64,000 bases of DNA from Desulfobacula sp. (GTDB lineage Bacteria; Desulfobacterota; Desulfobacteria; Desulfobacterales; Desulfobacteraceae): NCBI GenBank assembly GCA_018645325.1, contig JABGOU010000003.1, forward strand, positions 1 to 64,000. Direction: 5' to 3'. Position numbers and translations under genes: made by a program. The notes under the pieces are model-generated. The model searched no databases. It was not told where the DNA came from and saw only the letters and a program-made list of their open reading frames with translations. The first letter of the stretch is position 1, and each line of letters starts with the position of its first letter. Of this stretch, positions 18,278 through 27,565 are shown one piece after another.

Positions 18278-19669
18278 ATGAAGACAAGAATAGAAACAGA
18301 TACCATGGGTGAGATTGATGTGCCTTTTGATAAATACTGGGGTGCACAGACCCAGAGATCTTTAGGTAATTTTAAAATCGGAAGCCAGAAGATGCCGCTT
18401 GAGATCATCAGGGCTTTCGGGATATTAAAGAAAGCGGCAGCTTTGGTAAATTGTGACCTGGGCGTATTATCCCGGGAAAAAACAGATACCATAGGCAAGG
18501 TCTGTGATGAAATTTTTGCCGGTACGCTCGATGATCATTTCCCTTTGAAGGTCTGGCAGACGGGCTCGGGTACCCAGTCCAACATGAATGTAAATGAAGT
18601 CATTGCCAACAGGGCGCACGTGCTGATGGGCAACCGGCTGGGACAAGGAAAGCGCCTGGTTCATCCCAATGATGATGTAAATAAATCCCAGTCTTCAAAC
18701 GATACCTTCCCAACGGCCATGAATATGGCGGCCTGCAGCATGATAACAGATCATACCATGCCTTGCTTAAAGGCATTGAAAACATCTCTGGAAAAGAAAT
18801 CCTGCGATTGGCAAAAGATTGTAAAAATAGGCCGCACACACTTGATGGATGCAATTCCTTTGACACTGGGCCAGGAATTTTCAGGATATTCATCCATGCT
18901 GGAGTATGGCATTAACGCCTTGGAGCGAACATTGCCCCATCTGTCTGAGCTGGCACTGGGGGGAACCGCTGTGGGAACCGGCCTGAATGCACCTGAAGGG
19001 TATGACAAAAAGGTGGCAGGGACAATTGCAGACCTGACAGGTTATCCATTTGTGACAGCACCCAATAAATTTGAATCTCTTGCAGCTCATGATGCCATTG
19101 TTGCCTCCCACGGGGCTTTAAAAACCCTGGCAGTCAGTTGTATGAAAATCGCCAATGATATCAGGCTTCTTGGCTCTGGGCCCAGATGCGGTATAGGCGA
19201 GCTTTTGCTGCCGGAGAATGAACCAGGGTCATCCATCATGCCTGGAAAAGTCAACCCCACCCAGGTAGAAGCTCTGACAATGGTGTGTGCCCAGGTCATG
19301 GGTAATGATGTCGCCATTAACGTTAGCGGATCAAATGGACATTTTGAACTCAACGTGTTTAAACCCGTGATCATTTATAATTTTCTGGAATCAGCAAGGC
19401 TTTTAGGGGATGCAGCATTGTCGTTTAGCAATAATTGTGTGAAAGGCCTGGAACCGGATCATGAAAAAATTGAAAAATATCTTCAGCAGTCCCTTATGCT
19501 GGTGACTGCTTTGAATCCCTACATCGGTTATGAACAGGCGGCAAAGATAGCCAGAAAAGCTCATCAGGAGAATAAAACCCTTAAACAGGCAGCCCTTGAA
19601 CTGAAACTTGTATCAAAGGATCAATTCGACCAATGGGTGGACCCTTCAAAAATGACGGGAAATGTATAA
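18278..19669 (+). CDS. fumC: Class II fumarate hydratase
   Basis: The 463-residue enzyme is the iron-free fumarase of the aspartase/fumarase superfamily. Visible motifs are [20 protein letters not shown], the substrate-site [20 protein letters not shown] and the signature [13 protein letters not shown]. Start ATG 18278 gives the typical [13 protein letters not shown]; the frame could open earlier at TTG 18248 but there is no reason to prefer that. The 135-bp MITE lies 47 bp upstream, so promoter signals for this gene may partly come from the insertion. Confidence 0.96.
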   Translation: MKTRIETDTMGEIDVPFDKYWGAQTQRSLGNFKIGSQKMPLEIIRAFGILKKAAALVNCDLGVLSREKTDTIGKVCDEIFAGTLDDHFPLKVWQTGSGTQSNMNVNEVIANRAHVLMGNRLGQGKRLVHPNDDVNKSQSSNDTFPTAMNMAACSMITDHTMPCLKALKTSLEKKSCDWQKIVKIGRTHLMDAIPLTLGQEFSGYSSMLEYGINALERTLPHLSELALGGTAVGTGLNAPEGYDKKVAGTIADLTGYPFVTAPNKFESLAAHDAIVASHGALKTLAVSCMKIANDIRLLGSGPRCGIGELLLPENEPGSSIMPGKVNPTQVEALTMVCAQVMGNDVAINVSGSNGHFELNVFKPVIIYNFLESARLLGDAALSFSNNCVKGLEPDHEKIEKYLQQSLMLVTALNPYIGYEQAAKIARKAHQENKTLKQAALELKLVSKDQFDQWVDPSKMTGNV

Positions 19670-19687
19670 AAATAGGAGACAAATGCC

Positions 19688-19900
19688 ATGGATCATGATG
19701 TGATCGTGTTTAAACCATATCCTTTTAAAAAGGGCCAGAAGATAAATATAGATGGGTCCAGGCGATCCGGAGACTGGGAAGTTGTAGATGTGAGTGAGAT
19801 CAAGGTTACCCTTCGATGTCCCATTTCAAAAAAAGAAGTTACCTGGGACAGGTTCTGTTATTTTGTCGAAGATAAAAACATGAAATGGCCGGGCGACTGA
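19688..19900 (+). CDS. Small hypothetical protein, 70 residues
   Basis: I do not recognise this protein. It is hydrophilic, with an SH3-like or small-barrel look (KPYPFKKGQKINIDGSRRSG, WEVVDVSEIKVTLRCP). A GGAGA ribosome site and a tight 18-bp spacing to fumC support a real gene. Its position suggests co-transcription with fumC. Confidence 0.65.
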   Translation: MDHDVIVFKPYPFKKGQKINIDGSRRSGDWEVVDVSEIKVTLRCPISKKEVTWDRFCYFVEDKNMKWPGD

Positions 19901-19923
19901 GATATGAATAAAGGATATAAATA

Positions 19924-20424
19924 ATGAAAGTCATACTTTTGATGGCTGTTACAGCAGATGGAATGATTGCAAGAAATTCAATGGAACTAATAGACTGGAC
20001 CGGAAAAGGGGATAAGAAATATTTTGTCCGTGTCACCCGGAAAGCAGGTGTCATGATCATGGGTTCCAAAACATTTGATACCATTGGAAAAGTATTGCCG
20101 GGTCGTAAAAATATTGTAATGACAAGGGATAAAACACGGATAAGCCGGGATGAGAATTTATTATTTACCAGTCAAACTCCAGAAGAGATATTAAATGACC
20201 TTCAGACAAAAGGATTTAAATCTGCAGCGCTTATTGGTGGATCAATAGTGAACACGCTTTTTATGAAACAAAATCTGGTAGATGAAATTCATGTTACAAT
20301 TGTACCAAGGATTTTTGGAAGGGGGTTGTCCTTATTTCACGAAAGCCTGGATAAGCTACTGGAATTGATTGATATGGAAAAAATTGATCAAGGCTATGTT
20401 TTGTTAAAATACAGGGTTAAATAA
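19924..20424 (+). CDS. Dihydrofolate reductase-like (RibD C-domain) protein
   Basis: The 166-residue protein fits the DHFR/RibD-C fold. The N-terminal KVILLMAVTADGMIARN and VMIMGSKTFDTIGKVLPGRK are typical, as is the NADPH-binding SAALIGGSIVNTLFMKQ. It may be a flavin/pterin reductase or a DHFR-like enzyme; a true folate role cannot be inferred. It follows the 70-residue gene by 23 bp and precedes a cysteine desulfidase-like gene by 23 bp, so these short gaps suggest one transcript. Confidence 0.85.
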   Translation: MKVILLMAVTADGMIARNSMELIDWTGKGDKKYFVRVTRKAGVMIMGSKTFDTIGKVLPGRKNIVMTRDKTRISRDENLLFTSQTPEEILNDLQTKGFKSAALIGGSIVNTLFMKQNLVDEIHVTIVPRIFGRGLSLFHESLDKLLELIDMEKIDQGYVLLKYRVK

Positions 20425-20447
20425 TAAATTTTTAAAAAGGGAAACCC

Positions 20448-21731
20448 ATGCTGGACACAGAGGAAAGGCAGAAAATCATAGCACTTATCAACCGTGAAGT
20501 TATTCCTGCTCTTGGTTGTACAGAGCCTGTGGCAGTTGCCCTGGCAACAGCTAGAGCAAGGGAAACCCTTGAAGGGGATCCAAAAAAAATTGAGGTCTTT
20601 GTCAGCAGTAATATCTGCAAGAATGGAATGGGGGTGGGTATTCCTGGTACGGGCATGGTTGGCCTTCCTATTGCTGCTGCTCTCGGATCTGTCTGCGGCA
20701 ATTCAAAGGACGGGCTTGAGGTGCTGAAACATGTGAACCCTGAGAACCTTAAAAAAGCTCGCTGGATGGTGGATGAAAAACTGGTTGAGATCAAGATTAA
20801 AGAAGGAACTGATAAGTTATACATTGAAAGCATTTGCAAGGATGAGACCAACACCAGTCGAGCCATTATTTCCCATCGTCATAACAATATCATATATGTT
20901 GAAAAAAATGGAAAGGCTGTTTTTCATGGGCTTGAAACTCCTTCCTCCGTGGAAGAATCAGATACTAAAATAGATCTTTGTGTTGCAAAGGTTTATGAAT
21001 TTGCAAGCAGGACTCCTCTTGATGAAATTAAATTTATTCTTGAAGGTGTCAAACTTAATGAAGCTATTTCAAAGGAAGGCATGACAGGAAAATACGGTCT
21101 TAAAACAGGTGCTACAATAAAGACAAATATCACAAAGAAATTTATTGCCGATGATCTTGCATCCCATGCCATGGCTCTGACTGCTGCTGCCTCAGATGCC
21201 AGAATGGATGGCTGTGATCTGCCGGTTATGAGCAATTCAGGTAGCGGAAACCAGGGGATCACCACAATTCTTCCAGTGGTTGCCGTGGCACAAAAGACAG
21301 GGGCCTCCGAGGAAAAATTGATCCGGGCGCTTATCCTGAGTAATTTGATGGCCATTTACTTCAAACAGTATATTGGCCAGCTAACTGCATTGTGTGGTGT
21401 CCTGACAGCTGCAACGGGAGCGGCATGTGGAATCTGCTATCTTTTGGGTGGAGATCTGGATCAGATCAGCGGCACCATAAAAAATATGGCTGCCAGTATT
21501 ACCGGTATGATATGTGACGGAGCCAAACAGGGATGTGCCCTTAAAGTATCAGCAGGTGTCAGCTCTGCGGTTTATTGTGCACTTTTGGCCATGGAAGGCA
21601 GCTATGCTGCTAATACAGATGGAATTATTGATGAAGATGTGGATCTGACTCTTAAAAATATTGGTGAACTTGCTAGAAAGGGAATGCTTGAAACCGATCG
21701 CCATATAATTAACACTATGATTTCAAAATAA
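20448..21731 (+). CDS. L-cysteine desulfidase / serine dehydratase-like protein (UPF0597)
   Basis: The 427-residue protein belongs to the CdsB/YhaM (UPF0597) family related to the alpha part of Fe-S serine dehydratases. Seen motifs are EVIPALGCTEPVAVALA near residues 16-32, SSNICKNGMGVGIPGTGMVG, and SGSGNQGITTILPVV and GMICDGAKQGCALK. The conserved Cys residues suit an [4Fe-4S] cluster. Family members degrade L-cysteine to sulfide, pyruvate and ammonia or act on serine. The next gene is a LysE-type amino-acid exporter, so both could limit intracellular amino acid. Confidence 0.88.
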   Translation: MLDTEERQKIIALINREVIPALGCTEPVAVALATARARETLEGDPKKIEVFVSSNICKNGMGVGIPGTGMVGLPIAAALGSVCGNSKDGLEVLKHVNPENLKKARWMVDEKLVEIKIKEGTDKLYIESICKDETNTSRAIISHRHNNIIYVEKNGKAVFHGLETPSSVEESDTKIDLCVAKVYEFASRTPLDEIKFILEGVKLNEAISKEGMTGKYGLKTGATIKTNITKKFIADDLASHAMALTAAASDARMDGCDLPVMSNSGSGNQGITTILPVVAVAQKTGASEEKLIRALILSNLMAIYFKQYIGQLTALCGVLTAATGAACGICYLLGGDLDQISGTIKNMAASITGMICDGAKQGCALKVSAGVSSAVYCALLAMEGSYAANTDGIIDEDVDLTLKNIGELARKGMLETDRHIINTMISK

Positions 21732-21785
21732 TGATTTTTAAAAGTTTATATACCTTTGATTTGTAAATTTTAAAGGGGTTAAAAA

Positions 21786-22400
21786 ATGTTCAATACAGAT
21801 TTTTTGCTAACATCACTTGTCGTGGTTCTGATACCGGGAACAGGAGTTATTTATACTGTTTCAACAGGCCTTTTCCTGGGTTGGCGGGCAAGCATTGCTG
21901 CAGCATTTGGTTGCACTGCCGGAATTATCCCGCATCTTTTTGCAAGCATACTTGGCTTATCTGCCCTCCTTCATTTGAGTGCTGTTGCCTTCCAATGTGT
22001 CAAATTTGCCGGAGCCGCCTATTTACTTTATCTTGCCTGGTCAATGTGGCGTGATACAGGTGCCATGAAATTTAATTCGCCTTCCTCAAAGAATGGCCTT
22101 TGGCAAATCGTTATGAAAGGTTTTTTGCTCAATATTCTTAATCCCAAACTGTCCATATTTTTCCTGGCCTTTCTACCATTGTTTGTCAATCCAAACACAA
22201 TATCTCCAATGTTTGATATGTTTATTCTGAGCATTGTGTTCATGGGTATGACCTTAATTGTTTTTATTTTGTATGGTATTTTAGCCAATTCAGTTCGCAG
22301 ACACGTAATTAATTCACCAAGGGTTATTGTTTGGCTGCAACGATCATTTGCTGCAACATTTGCACTTCTTGGTGTTAAACTTGCCATGACGGATCAATAG
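21786..22400 (+). CDS. LysE/RhtB-family amino-acid exporter
   Basis: The 204-residue membrane protein has about six hydrophobic segments and the family pattern VLIPGTGVIYTVSTGLFLGW, then FAGAAYLLYLAWSMWRD and FLLNILNPKLSIFFLAFLPL. LysE/RhtB proteins export amino acids or related compounds; the substrate is unknown. It follows the cysteine desulfidase-like gene by 54 bp with an AAAGGGG ribosome site. Confidence 0.92.
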   Translation: MFNTDFLLTSLVVVLIPGTGVIYTVSTGLFLGWRASIAAAFGCTAGIIPHLFASILGLSALLHLSAVAFQCVKFAGAAYLLYLAWSMWRDTGAMKFNSPSSKNGLWQIVMKGFLLNILNPKLSIFFLAFLPLFVNPNTISPMFDMFILSIVFMGMTLIVFILYGILANSVRRHVINSPRVIVWLQRSFAATFALLGVKLAMTDQ

Positions 22401-22429
22401 GTGGACCAATAGACGGACCAATAGCTGAT

Positions 22430-22903
22430 TTGATATTATTTACAGACGGCAGTGTGAACCCCCAGACAAAGATCGGATATGGGGCATATCTGATTGTTTC
22501 TGAACAAGAACATTCACAGGATCTGTTAAGACAGAGGGTAAAAGTAAAAAAATTTGACCAGACCTCTTCAACAAAACTGGAATTACAGACCTTATTATGG
22601 GCCATGGTTGATATTCAACCACTTGTCGGGCAAAGGGTGACTGTGTACACGGATTCTCAAAATATCATGGGACTGCCGAAAAGGCGTGATCGGTTTGAGA
22701 AAAATGATTATCAATCAAAGAAGCATAAGCGAATTGCAAATTATAAGTTGTATCAGGAGTTTTATCGGATCATTGATGAATTGGACTGTGAATTTGTTAA
22801 GGTCCAAGGTCATAAAGTATCCAGCCAGAAAAATGAGATAGATAAGCTTTTCACACTTGTGGACAGAGCTTCAAGAGATGCACTCAGGAGGGATAATCAA
22901 TGA
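22430..22903 (+). CDS. Ribonuclease HI-like protein
   Basis: The 157-residue protein has the RNase H fold: first Asp in LFTDGSVNPQTKIGYGAYL, Glu in SSTKLELQTLLWAM, Asp in VTVYTDSQNIMGL and a C-terminal Asp in LVDRASRDALRRD. The four carboxylates needed to bind Mg are thus visible. It would cut RNA in RNA-DNA hybrids. The N-terminus is unusual: the only start in frame is TTG 22430, with no ATG or GTG and no clear ribosome site. A short reiteration (GGACCAATAGACGGACCAATA) sits between the exporter stop and this start. Confidence 0.8.
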   Translation: MILFTDGSVNPQTKIGYGAYLIVSEQEHSQDLLRQRVKVKKFDQTSSTKLELQTLLWAMVDIQPLVGQRVTVYTDSQNIMGLPKRRDRFEKNDYQSKKHKRIANYKLYQEFYRIIDELDCEFVKVQGHKVSSQKNEIDKLFTLVDRASRDALRRDNQ

Positions 22904-22996
22904 TCTTCACGTGATAATGGCTCACAGGTCTCTTGACATTATGATGGAATTGATGGAAGCTTGAAAAAATTTTAAAATAATAAAGAAGAGTGATAT

Positions 22997-23422
22997 ATGA
23001 GTGTTGAGATAAAAGGGCTGTTACAAAAAATTAATTTTATTGAAACTGATATGGAACTGCATAAACAGATTCTGGCCTCCATACCATCTGATAATAAATC
23101 GGAAATAAAAACTATTATTTCCAAGATCGCAGATCAGAAACAACAGATCAATGAGTTAAGAGGGCAAATTAAAAAACTAGATGAAGATGAATATAACAAG
23201 ATCATTAAAATTGAAAAGGCGGCACAGGTTTTCCGGCAAATTGCAAAGGACAAAAAATTTGTCCAGGTAAACACTTTAAATGAGTCAGGCGTTTGTTTTA
23301 TTACATTTAATGACGGAACTCGCCTTGACTGCCTGGTCACTGCAAAAGAAGAAAACGGGAACTGGACTATACTCACTTTGGAGGGAGAAACTAAAGAATA
23401 TCCTGGGGGATTTATTAAATAA
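22997..23422 (+). CDS. Hypothetical coiled-coil protein
   Basis: The 141-residue protein has a helical, charged N-terminal part (residues about 5-80, including KIADQKQQINELRGQIKKLD) likely to form a coiled coil. A small beta-rich tail follows (GVCFITFNDGTRLDCLVTAK, GETKEYPGGFIK). No family is recognised. The gene stops 9 bp before the multihaem cytochrome c gene, suggesting co-transcription. Confidence 0.7.
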   Translation: MSVEIKGLLQKINFIETDMELHKQILASIPSDNKSEIKTIISKIADQKQQINELRGQIKKLDEDEYNKIIKIEKAAQVFRQIAKDKKFVQVNTLNESGVCFITFNDGTRLDCLVTAKEENGNWTILTLEGETKEYPGGFIK

Positions 23423-23431
23423 GGGGATAAA

Positions 23432-24772
23432 ATGTTGAGTTTTAAAACAAGGTTAAAAATATACTTGGGTTTGTCTGCAGGAATTATTGTATTGTTTGGT
23501 GCAACCATTGCATTATCCCAGGATAAGATAGATATTGAGCAATTTATCTCGCCAGAGACCTGCGGCGGGTGTCATGCTGAAATTTTTGAACAATGGGAAA
23601 ACTCCATGCATAACCTGGCCCATAAAGATCCTGTTTATTCCCGGGTGTCCCAGTTCCTCAGAAAAGGCCTGATAAATGAAGGGGAAATTCAAGAGGCTGA
23701 ATCCTGTGTGAAATGCCATACCCCTGTGGGACATCTCACAGGTTTCCCTGAAAAGCTTTCAGATGATTTATCAAAAACACCTGAGATTGCAACAAAGGGG
23801 ATTCAATGCGATTACTGCCATTCTGTTGAAACTGTAAAAAGGATGTATAATAACGGCCTTGTACTGAAACCGGGTCAGGGTGAAGATGATCCTGGAATAA
23901 AGTACGGCCCATTTGACGATGCAGAGCCTGATTTTCATGAAGCACTATATTCTAAACTGCATACGCAATCACAGATTTGTGGAACCTGCCATAATGTAAA
24001 GCATGTGTCGTTTGGAACAGATCTTGAAACTACTTACACTGAATGGCAGAACAGCCCATACAATTCAAAAGATCCTGCAAAAAGAATTGAATGCCAGGGC
24101 TGCCATATGTACCAGAGACCGGGTATTCCTTCCACGGGATCCACACCACGGCCTGAAAATCCGGGTTCTGCAACGGAATACAGTGAGGAAAGACCCCATA
24201 TTTTTACCCATTATTTTGTGGGAGGCAATTCATCGGTTCCTGGAACCTTTGATGGCCATGACAAAGATCAGATGGCTGTTGAACGGCTTCAAAATGCCGC
24301 AACCATATCTGTTGATATATCCTTGATCGAGCAAAAAAAATTGAATATCATTGTGACCAATACGGGTGCCGGGCATTCCATTCCAACAGGGGTTGGCGAT
24401 CTTCGCCAGGTATGGCTTGAAGTTACAATCCAGGATAAAGCAAATAAAACAAGTTTTCAGACGGGTGTCATGAATGATAAGCATGAGCTGTCAAAAGATG
24501 CTGTGATATTCCGCACGGTTTTTGGAGATGAAAAAGGAAATCCGGTTGTCAATATTGCAAAGGCAAAAAAGGTTCTCAAAGACAACAGGATAAAGGCAAA
24601 ACAGAGCGTGATCAAAACAATGGATCTTCCTTTTATACCCAAAAAAGATGCCACAATCATCGCCCGTTTATTATACCGCGGTATGCCCCAGAAAATTTTA
24701 AACCTGATCCCGGGAAAACCATTTAAACCCTTGCCAATAGTCGTGATGGCAAAGGTTGAGAAACGCATTTAA
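23432..24772 (+). CDS. Pentahaem cytochrome c (cytochrome c554-like)
   Basis: The 446-residue precursor has an N-terminal membrane/signal segment (residues about 10-30) and five CXXCH haem sites: CGGCH, CVKCH, CDYCH, CGTCH and CQGCH, all within the first 230 residues. The layout, with the first site soon after the signal and an EQWENSMHNLAH segment after it, resembles the cytochrome c554/multihaem family. The C-terminal 200 residues are beta-rich and haem-free (AGHSIPTGVGDLRQVWLEV). It is exported to the periplasm and should carry electrons; partner and substrate are unknown. Confidence 0.9.
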   Translation: MLSFKTRLKIYLGLSAGIIVLFGATIALSQDKIDIEQFISPETCGGCHAEIFEQWENSMHNLAHKDPVYSRVSQFLRKGLINEGEIQEAESCVKCHTPVGHLTGFPEKLSDDLSKTPEIATKGIQCDYCHSVETVKRMYNNGLVLKPGQGEDDPGIKYGPFDDAEPDFHEALYSKLHTQSQICGTCHNVKHVSFGTDLETTYTEWQNSPYNSKDPAKRIECQGCHMYQRPGIPSTGSTPRPENPGSATEYSEERPHIFTHYFVGGNSSVPGTFDGHDKDQMAVERLQNAATISVDISLIEQKKLNIIVTNTGAGHSIPTGVGDLRQVWLEVTIQDKANKTSFQTGVMNDKHELSKDAVIFRTVFGDEKGNPVVNIAKAKKVLKDNRIKAKQSVIKTMDLPFIPKKDATIIARLLYRGMPQKILNLIPGKPFKPLPIVVMAKVEKRI

Positions 24773-24830
24773 GCCCCTTGCTTAAATATTCAGGGCTGAG
24801 TCCTTTAGTAGCTAAAATTTCCAATTCTTC

Positions 24831-24862
24831 TGTAACAGGGTTCACTTGTAACAGGGTTCACT
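24831..24862. repeat. Tandem 16-bp duplication upstream of mntP
   Basis: TGTAACAGGGTTCACT occurs twice in direct tandem (24831-24846 and 24847-24862) in the 278-bp gap between the cytochrome gene and mntP. Nothing else in the gap is recognisable, although this is where regulation of mntP would be expected. Confidence 0.75.
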
Positions 24863-25050
24863 ACAAAAATGCTTGCTCCTCTTAAGCCCATGGCTGTTAA
24901 AAGGAGCCTGGTCAGGTAGGAGCCCAAAATTCTAATGCGCAAAGCATTTTACCGGAAGAATTAATCTTTTATTGCCAGGCAAACTATTAAAATTGTAAAA
25001 GAAGAATTTTTTTTATAGGCTGCACTATTTTAATAGACAAATAAAAATAT

Positions 25051-25611
25051 ATGACAACACTAGAAATTATTATAATTGCTGTTGGACTTGCCATGGATGC
25101 CTCGGCTGTCTCTCTTGCATCAGCTGCCGCAGGATTTGCAAAGGATGCCAGGGCAAAATTCCGTCTTTCTTTCCATTTTGGACTGTTCCAGTTTTTAATG
25201 CCGGTTTTAGGCTGGCTTATTGGTATCAGCTTTGTATCCCATTTTAAAGCCTTTGATCACTGGATCGCTTTTTTTCTTCTGGCCTTTGTAGGTATCAGGA
25301 TGATTTTAGAAGGCATGGACACTTCCAATGAGAGACAAAAAAAAGATCCTTCCCGAGGCATGACAATGGTTTTGCTCAGTGTGGCCACAAGTATTGATGC
25401 CCTGGCAGTGGGTTTAAGCCTTGCCATGCTGGATGTAAAAATATGGTACCCCAGCGTTATGATCGGTGTAATTACAGCCGGCATGTCCCTTTTGGCCATC
25501 AAGATCGGCACAAAACTGGGGACTATGTTTGGCAAGCGAATGGAAATTTTCGGGGGGGCTGTCCTGATCCTGATCGGTTCCAGGATACTTTTCTCCCATT
25601 TGATTGTATGA
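25051..25611 (+). CDS. mntP: MntP-type manganese efflux pump
   Basis: The 186-residue membrane protein has about six membrane helices and the two family repeats: VGLAMDASAVSLASAAAGF and LLSVATSIDALAVGLSLAML, each with the conserved Asp-Ala pair. In E. coli MntP exports Mn(II). A 278-bp leader lies upstream, as expected for a regulated transporter, but I cannot see a yybP-ykoY manganese riboswitch in it. Confidence 0.95.
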   Translation: MTTLEIIIIAVGLAMDASAVSLASAAAGFAKDARAKFRLSFHFGLFQFLMPVLGWLIGISFVSHFKAFDHWIAFFLLAFVGIRMILEGMDTSNERQKKDPSRGMTMVLLSVATSIDALAVGLSLAMLDVKIWYPSVMIGVITAGMSLLAIKIGTKLGTMFGKRMEIFGGAVLILIGSRILFSHLIV

Positions 25612-25637
25612 AACTTAAAAAATAAAAGGTTTTATTG

Positions 25638-26540
25638 ATGCTGCATCCTGAACTTCCGATTATTAACGATAAAGAGGGCGGTTTCATACCGGATGAATTT
25701 TCAAGAGTGATAGATTCTCATGTTCACATTTTTCCGGGTAAAATATTTTCATCCATCTGGTCCTGGTTTGATCATCATGCCTGGAAAATTAGATACCAGA
25801 TGGATACCTCAAACTTCATCAAATATCTCTTGGATCATGGGGTCGGTCATGTTGTGGCATTACAATATGCTCATAAACCGGGTATATCGGAAATGCTGAA
25901 TTCATACATGCTAAAAAAGTGTAATGAATTTAAAGGGCGGGTCACAGGAATGGCAACGGTGTTTCCAGGGGAACCAGGGGCTGATAAGATATTAATTAAT
26001 GCATTTGCCAATGGATTAAAAGGGGTAAAACTTCATGCCCATGTCCAGTGTTTTGACATGAACAGCCATGATATGGAAGTTATTTATGATATCTGTGAAA
26101 AAAATAGCAAACCTATTATTATACATGCGGGAAGGGAACCCAAAAGCGAGGCTTATGACTGCGATCCATATGAAATATGTAAAGCAGACAAGGTTGAAGC
26201 CGCGCTTAAAAATTTTCCAAAGCTCAATATCTGTGTTCCCCATCTGGGATTTGATGAAATAAAGGAATACAAAAATTTAATTGAAAGATATGATACTCTC
26301 TGGCTGGATACTGCCATGGCAATAACCGACTATTTTCCCTTGGATAACAGAATCGGCCTTGAACACTACAGGGCTGACCGGATTATGTATGGATCTGATT
26401 TTCCCAATATTCCCTATGCCTGGGACCGGGAACTTAAATGGCTGAATCAATCTTCACTACCTTTTGAAAATCTTGAATGGATTTTACATAAAAGTGCTGA
26501 AATATTTTTTGACATGCCAGTTCCCATTGAAACAAGGTAG
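25638..26540 (+). CDS. Amidohydrolase (TIM-barrel metal-dependent hydrolase)
   Basis: The 300-residue protein is an amidohydrolase-2 type enzyme. The first metal motif is VIDSHVHIFPG near residue 25. Later metal or catalytic His residues are in GVKLHAHVQCFDM, PIIIHAGREP and ICVPHLGFDE, and the final Asp is in RIMYGSDFPNIPY. Family members include decarboxylases and hydrolases of aromatic or lactone substrates; the substrate is not predictable. ATG 25638 is taken as start, with TTG just before it also in frame. The gap after mntP is 26 bp. Confidence 0.85.
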   Translation: MLHPELPIINDKEGGFIPDEFSRVIDSHVHIFPGKIFSSIWSWFDHHAWKIRYQMDTSNFIKYLLDHGVGHVVALQYAHKPGISEMLNSYMLKKCNEFKGRVTGMATVFPGEPGADKILINAFANGLKGVKLHAHVQCFDMNSHDMEVIYDICEKNSKPIIIHAGREPKSEAYDCDPYEICKADKVEAALKNFPKLNICVPHLGFDEIKEYKNLIERYDTLWLDTAMAITDYFPLDNRIGLEHYRADRIMYGSDFPNIPYAWDRELKWLNQSSLPFENLEWILHKSAEIFFDMPVPIETR

Positions 26541-26593
26541 GAAAAAATAATTTAGAATTAATTAGAGAATATGGTATAGTGCTTTGAAAAAAT

Positions 26594-26608
26594 CGAATTG
26601 AAAATTCG
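26594..26608. promoter_or_regulatory. Palindrome upstream of LysR gene
   Basis: CGAATT-GAA-AATTCG is a perfect 6+6 palindrome 36 bp before the LysR-type gene. Such a site could be the regulator's own operator, but its AT-rich composition makes chance possible. Confidence 0.3.
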
Positions 26609-26644
26609 TTTCATTCTATTAAAGGAATTTGGAGTTTTTGGATT

Positions 26645-27565
26645 ATGGAATCACTTAATTATCACCATTTGTATTTTTTCTGGATTGTCATGAATACGGG
26701 TAGCATAAAAGCGGCTAGTGTTCGGTTAAAATTGGCTCAATCCACAATCAGTGCTCAATTGAGTGCATTGGAAAAATCGTTCAAAGGTAAACTCTTTAGC
26801 CGGGTCGGACGTAACCTCGAACCTACTGATTTAGGCCACATGGTGTTCGGCTATGCGGATAAAATTTTTACTATTGGTCAGGAATTGATGAATTCAGTCC
26901 ATAGCCTTCAGGCAAAAGCTCCATTGTTATTGAGAGTTGGAATCGTGGATGTTGTTCCTAAGCTTCTGACACGTAAATTTCTTTTGCCGGCAATGGAACT
27001 TTCTGAAAAGATCCACCTGGTTTGTCAAGAAGGGAAGGAAGATAAGCTATTATCGGAGCTTTCAGTTCATAACCTTGATGTTGTGTTTACAGATGTCCCA
27101 ATTCGATCGGGTTTAAGTGTTAAAGCGTATAGTCATCTGCTATTTGAGTGTGGCGTTACTTTTTTTGGTAAAAAAGAATTTGTAAACTCGTTCAAGGAAA
27201 AATTTCCCTATTCACTTGATAAAGCCCCCATGCTTCTTCCAATGAAAAATACGGCATTGCGGGGTAGGCTTGATCAATGGTTTGAAAATCTTAATATTTT
27301 ACCTAATATTATTGGAGAATTTGATGACAGTGCTTTGTTAAAAGTGTTTGGACAGGCTGGAGATGGTGTTTTTGCATCACCTCAAGTTATTGAAAAGGAA
27401 ATTCAACAACAATATGAAGTAGAGATAATTGGTAGATCAAATGAAATTATAGAAAGATTCTATGCTATTTCTATCGAACGAATTATAAAACATCCCGCAA
27501 TAGTTGCTATTTCTGAAGCGACACAGCACGATTTGTTTTCTTTAGGAAAGCAATCAAAAAAATAA
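26645..27565 (+). CDS. NhaR-like LysR-family transcriptional regulator
   Basis: The 306-residue regulator begins MESLNYHHLYFFWIVMNTGS, which is the NhaR-type LysR N-terminus, and continues through the winged helix-turn-helix (IKAASVRLKLAQSTISAQLS). The rest is a periplasmic-binding-like sensor domain. E. coli NhaR activates a Na+/H+ antiporter gene, but no antiporter is seen here. The next gene, a left-handed beta-helix protein 315 bp downstream, is the nearest candidate target. Confidence 0.9.
   Translation: MESLNYHHLYFFWIVMNTGSIKAASVRLKLAQSTISAQLSALEKSFKGKLFSRVGRNLEPTDLGHMVFGYADKIFTIGQELMNSVHSLQAKAPLLLRVGIVDVVPKLLTRKFLLPAMELSEKIHLVCQEGKEDKLLSELSVHNLDVVFTDVPIRSGLSVKAYSHLLFECGVTFFGKKEFVNSFKEKFPYSLDKAPMLLPMKNTALRGRLDQWFENLNILPNIIGEFDDSALLKVFGQAGDGVFASPQVIEKEIQQQYEVEIIGRSNEIIERFYAISIERIIKHPAIVAISEATQHDLFSLGKQSKK

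Noticed and set aside
24773..25050. Possible yybP-ykoY manganese riboswitch before mntP
   Set aside because: The context is right, but I could not find the conserved loop sequences of this riboswitch class; a covariance-model search would decide.
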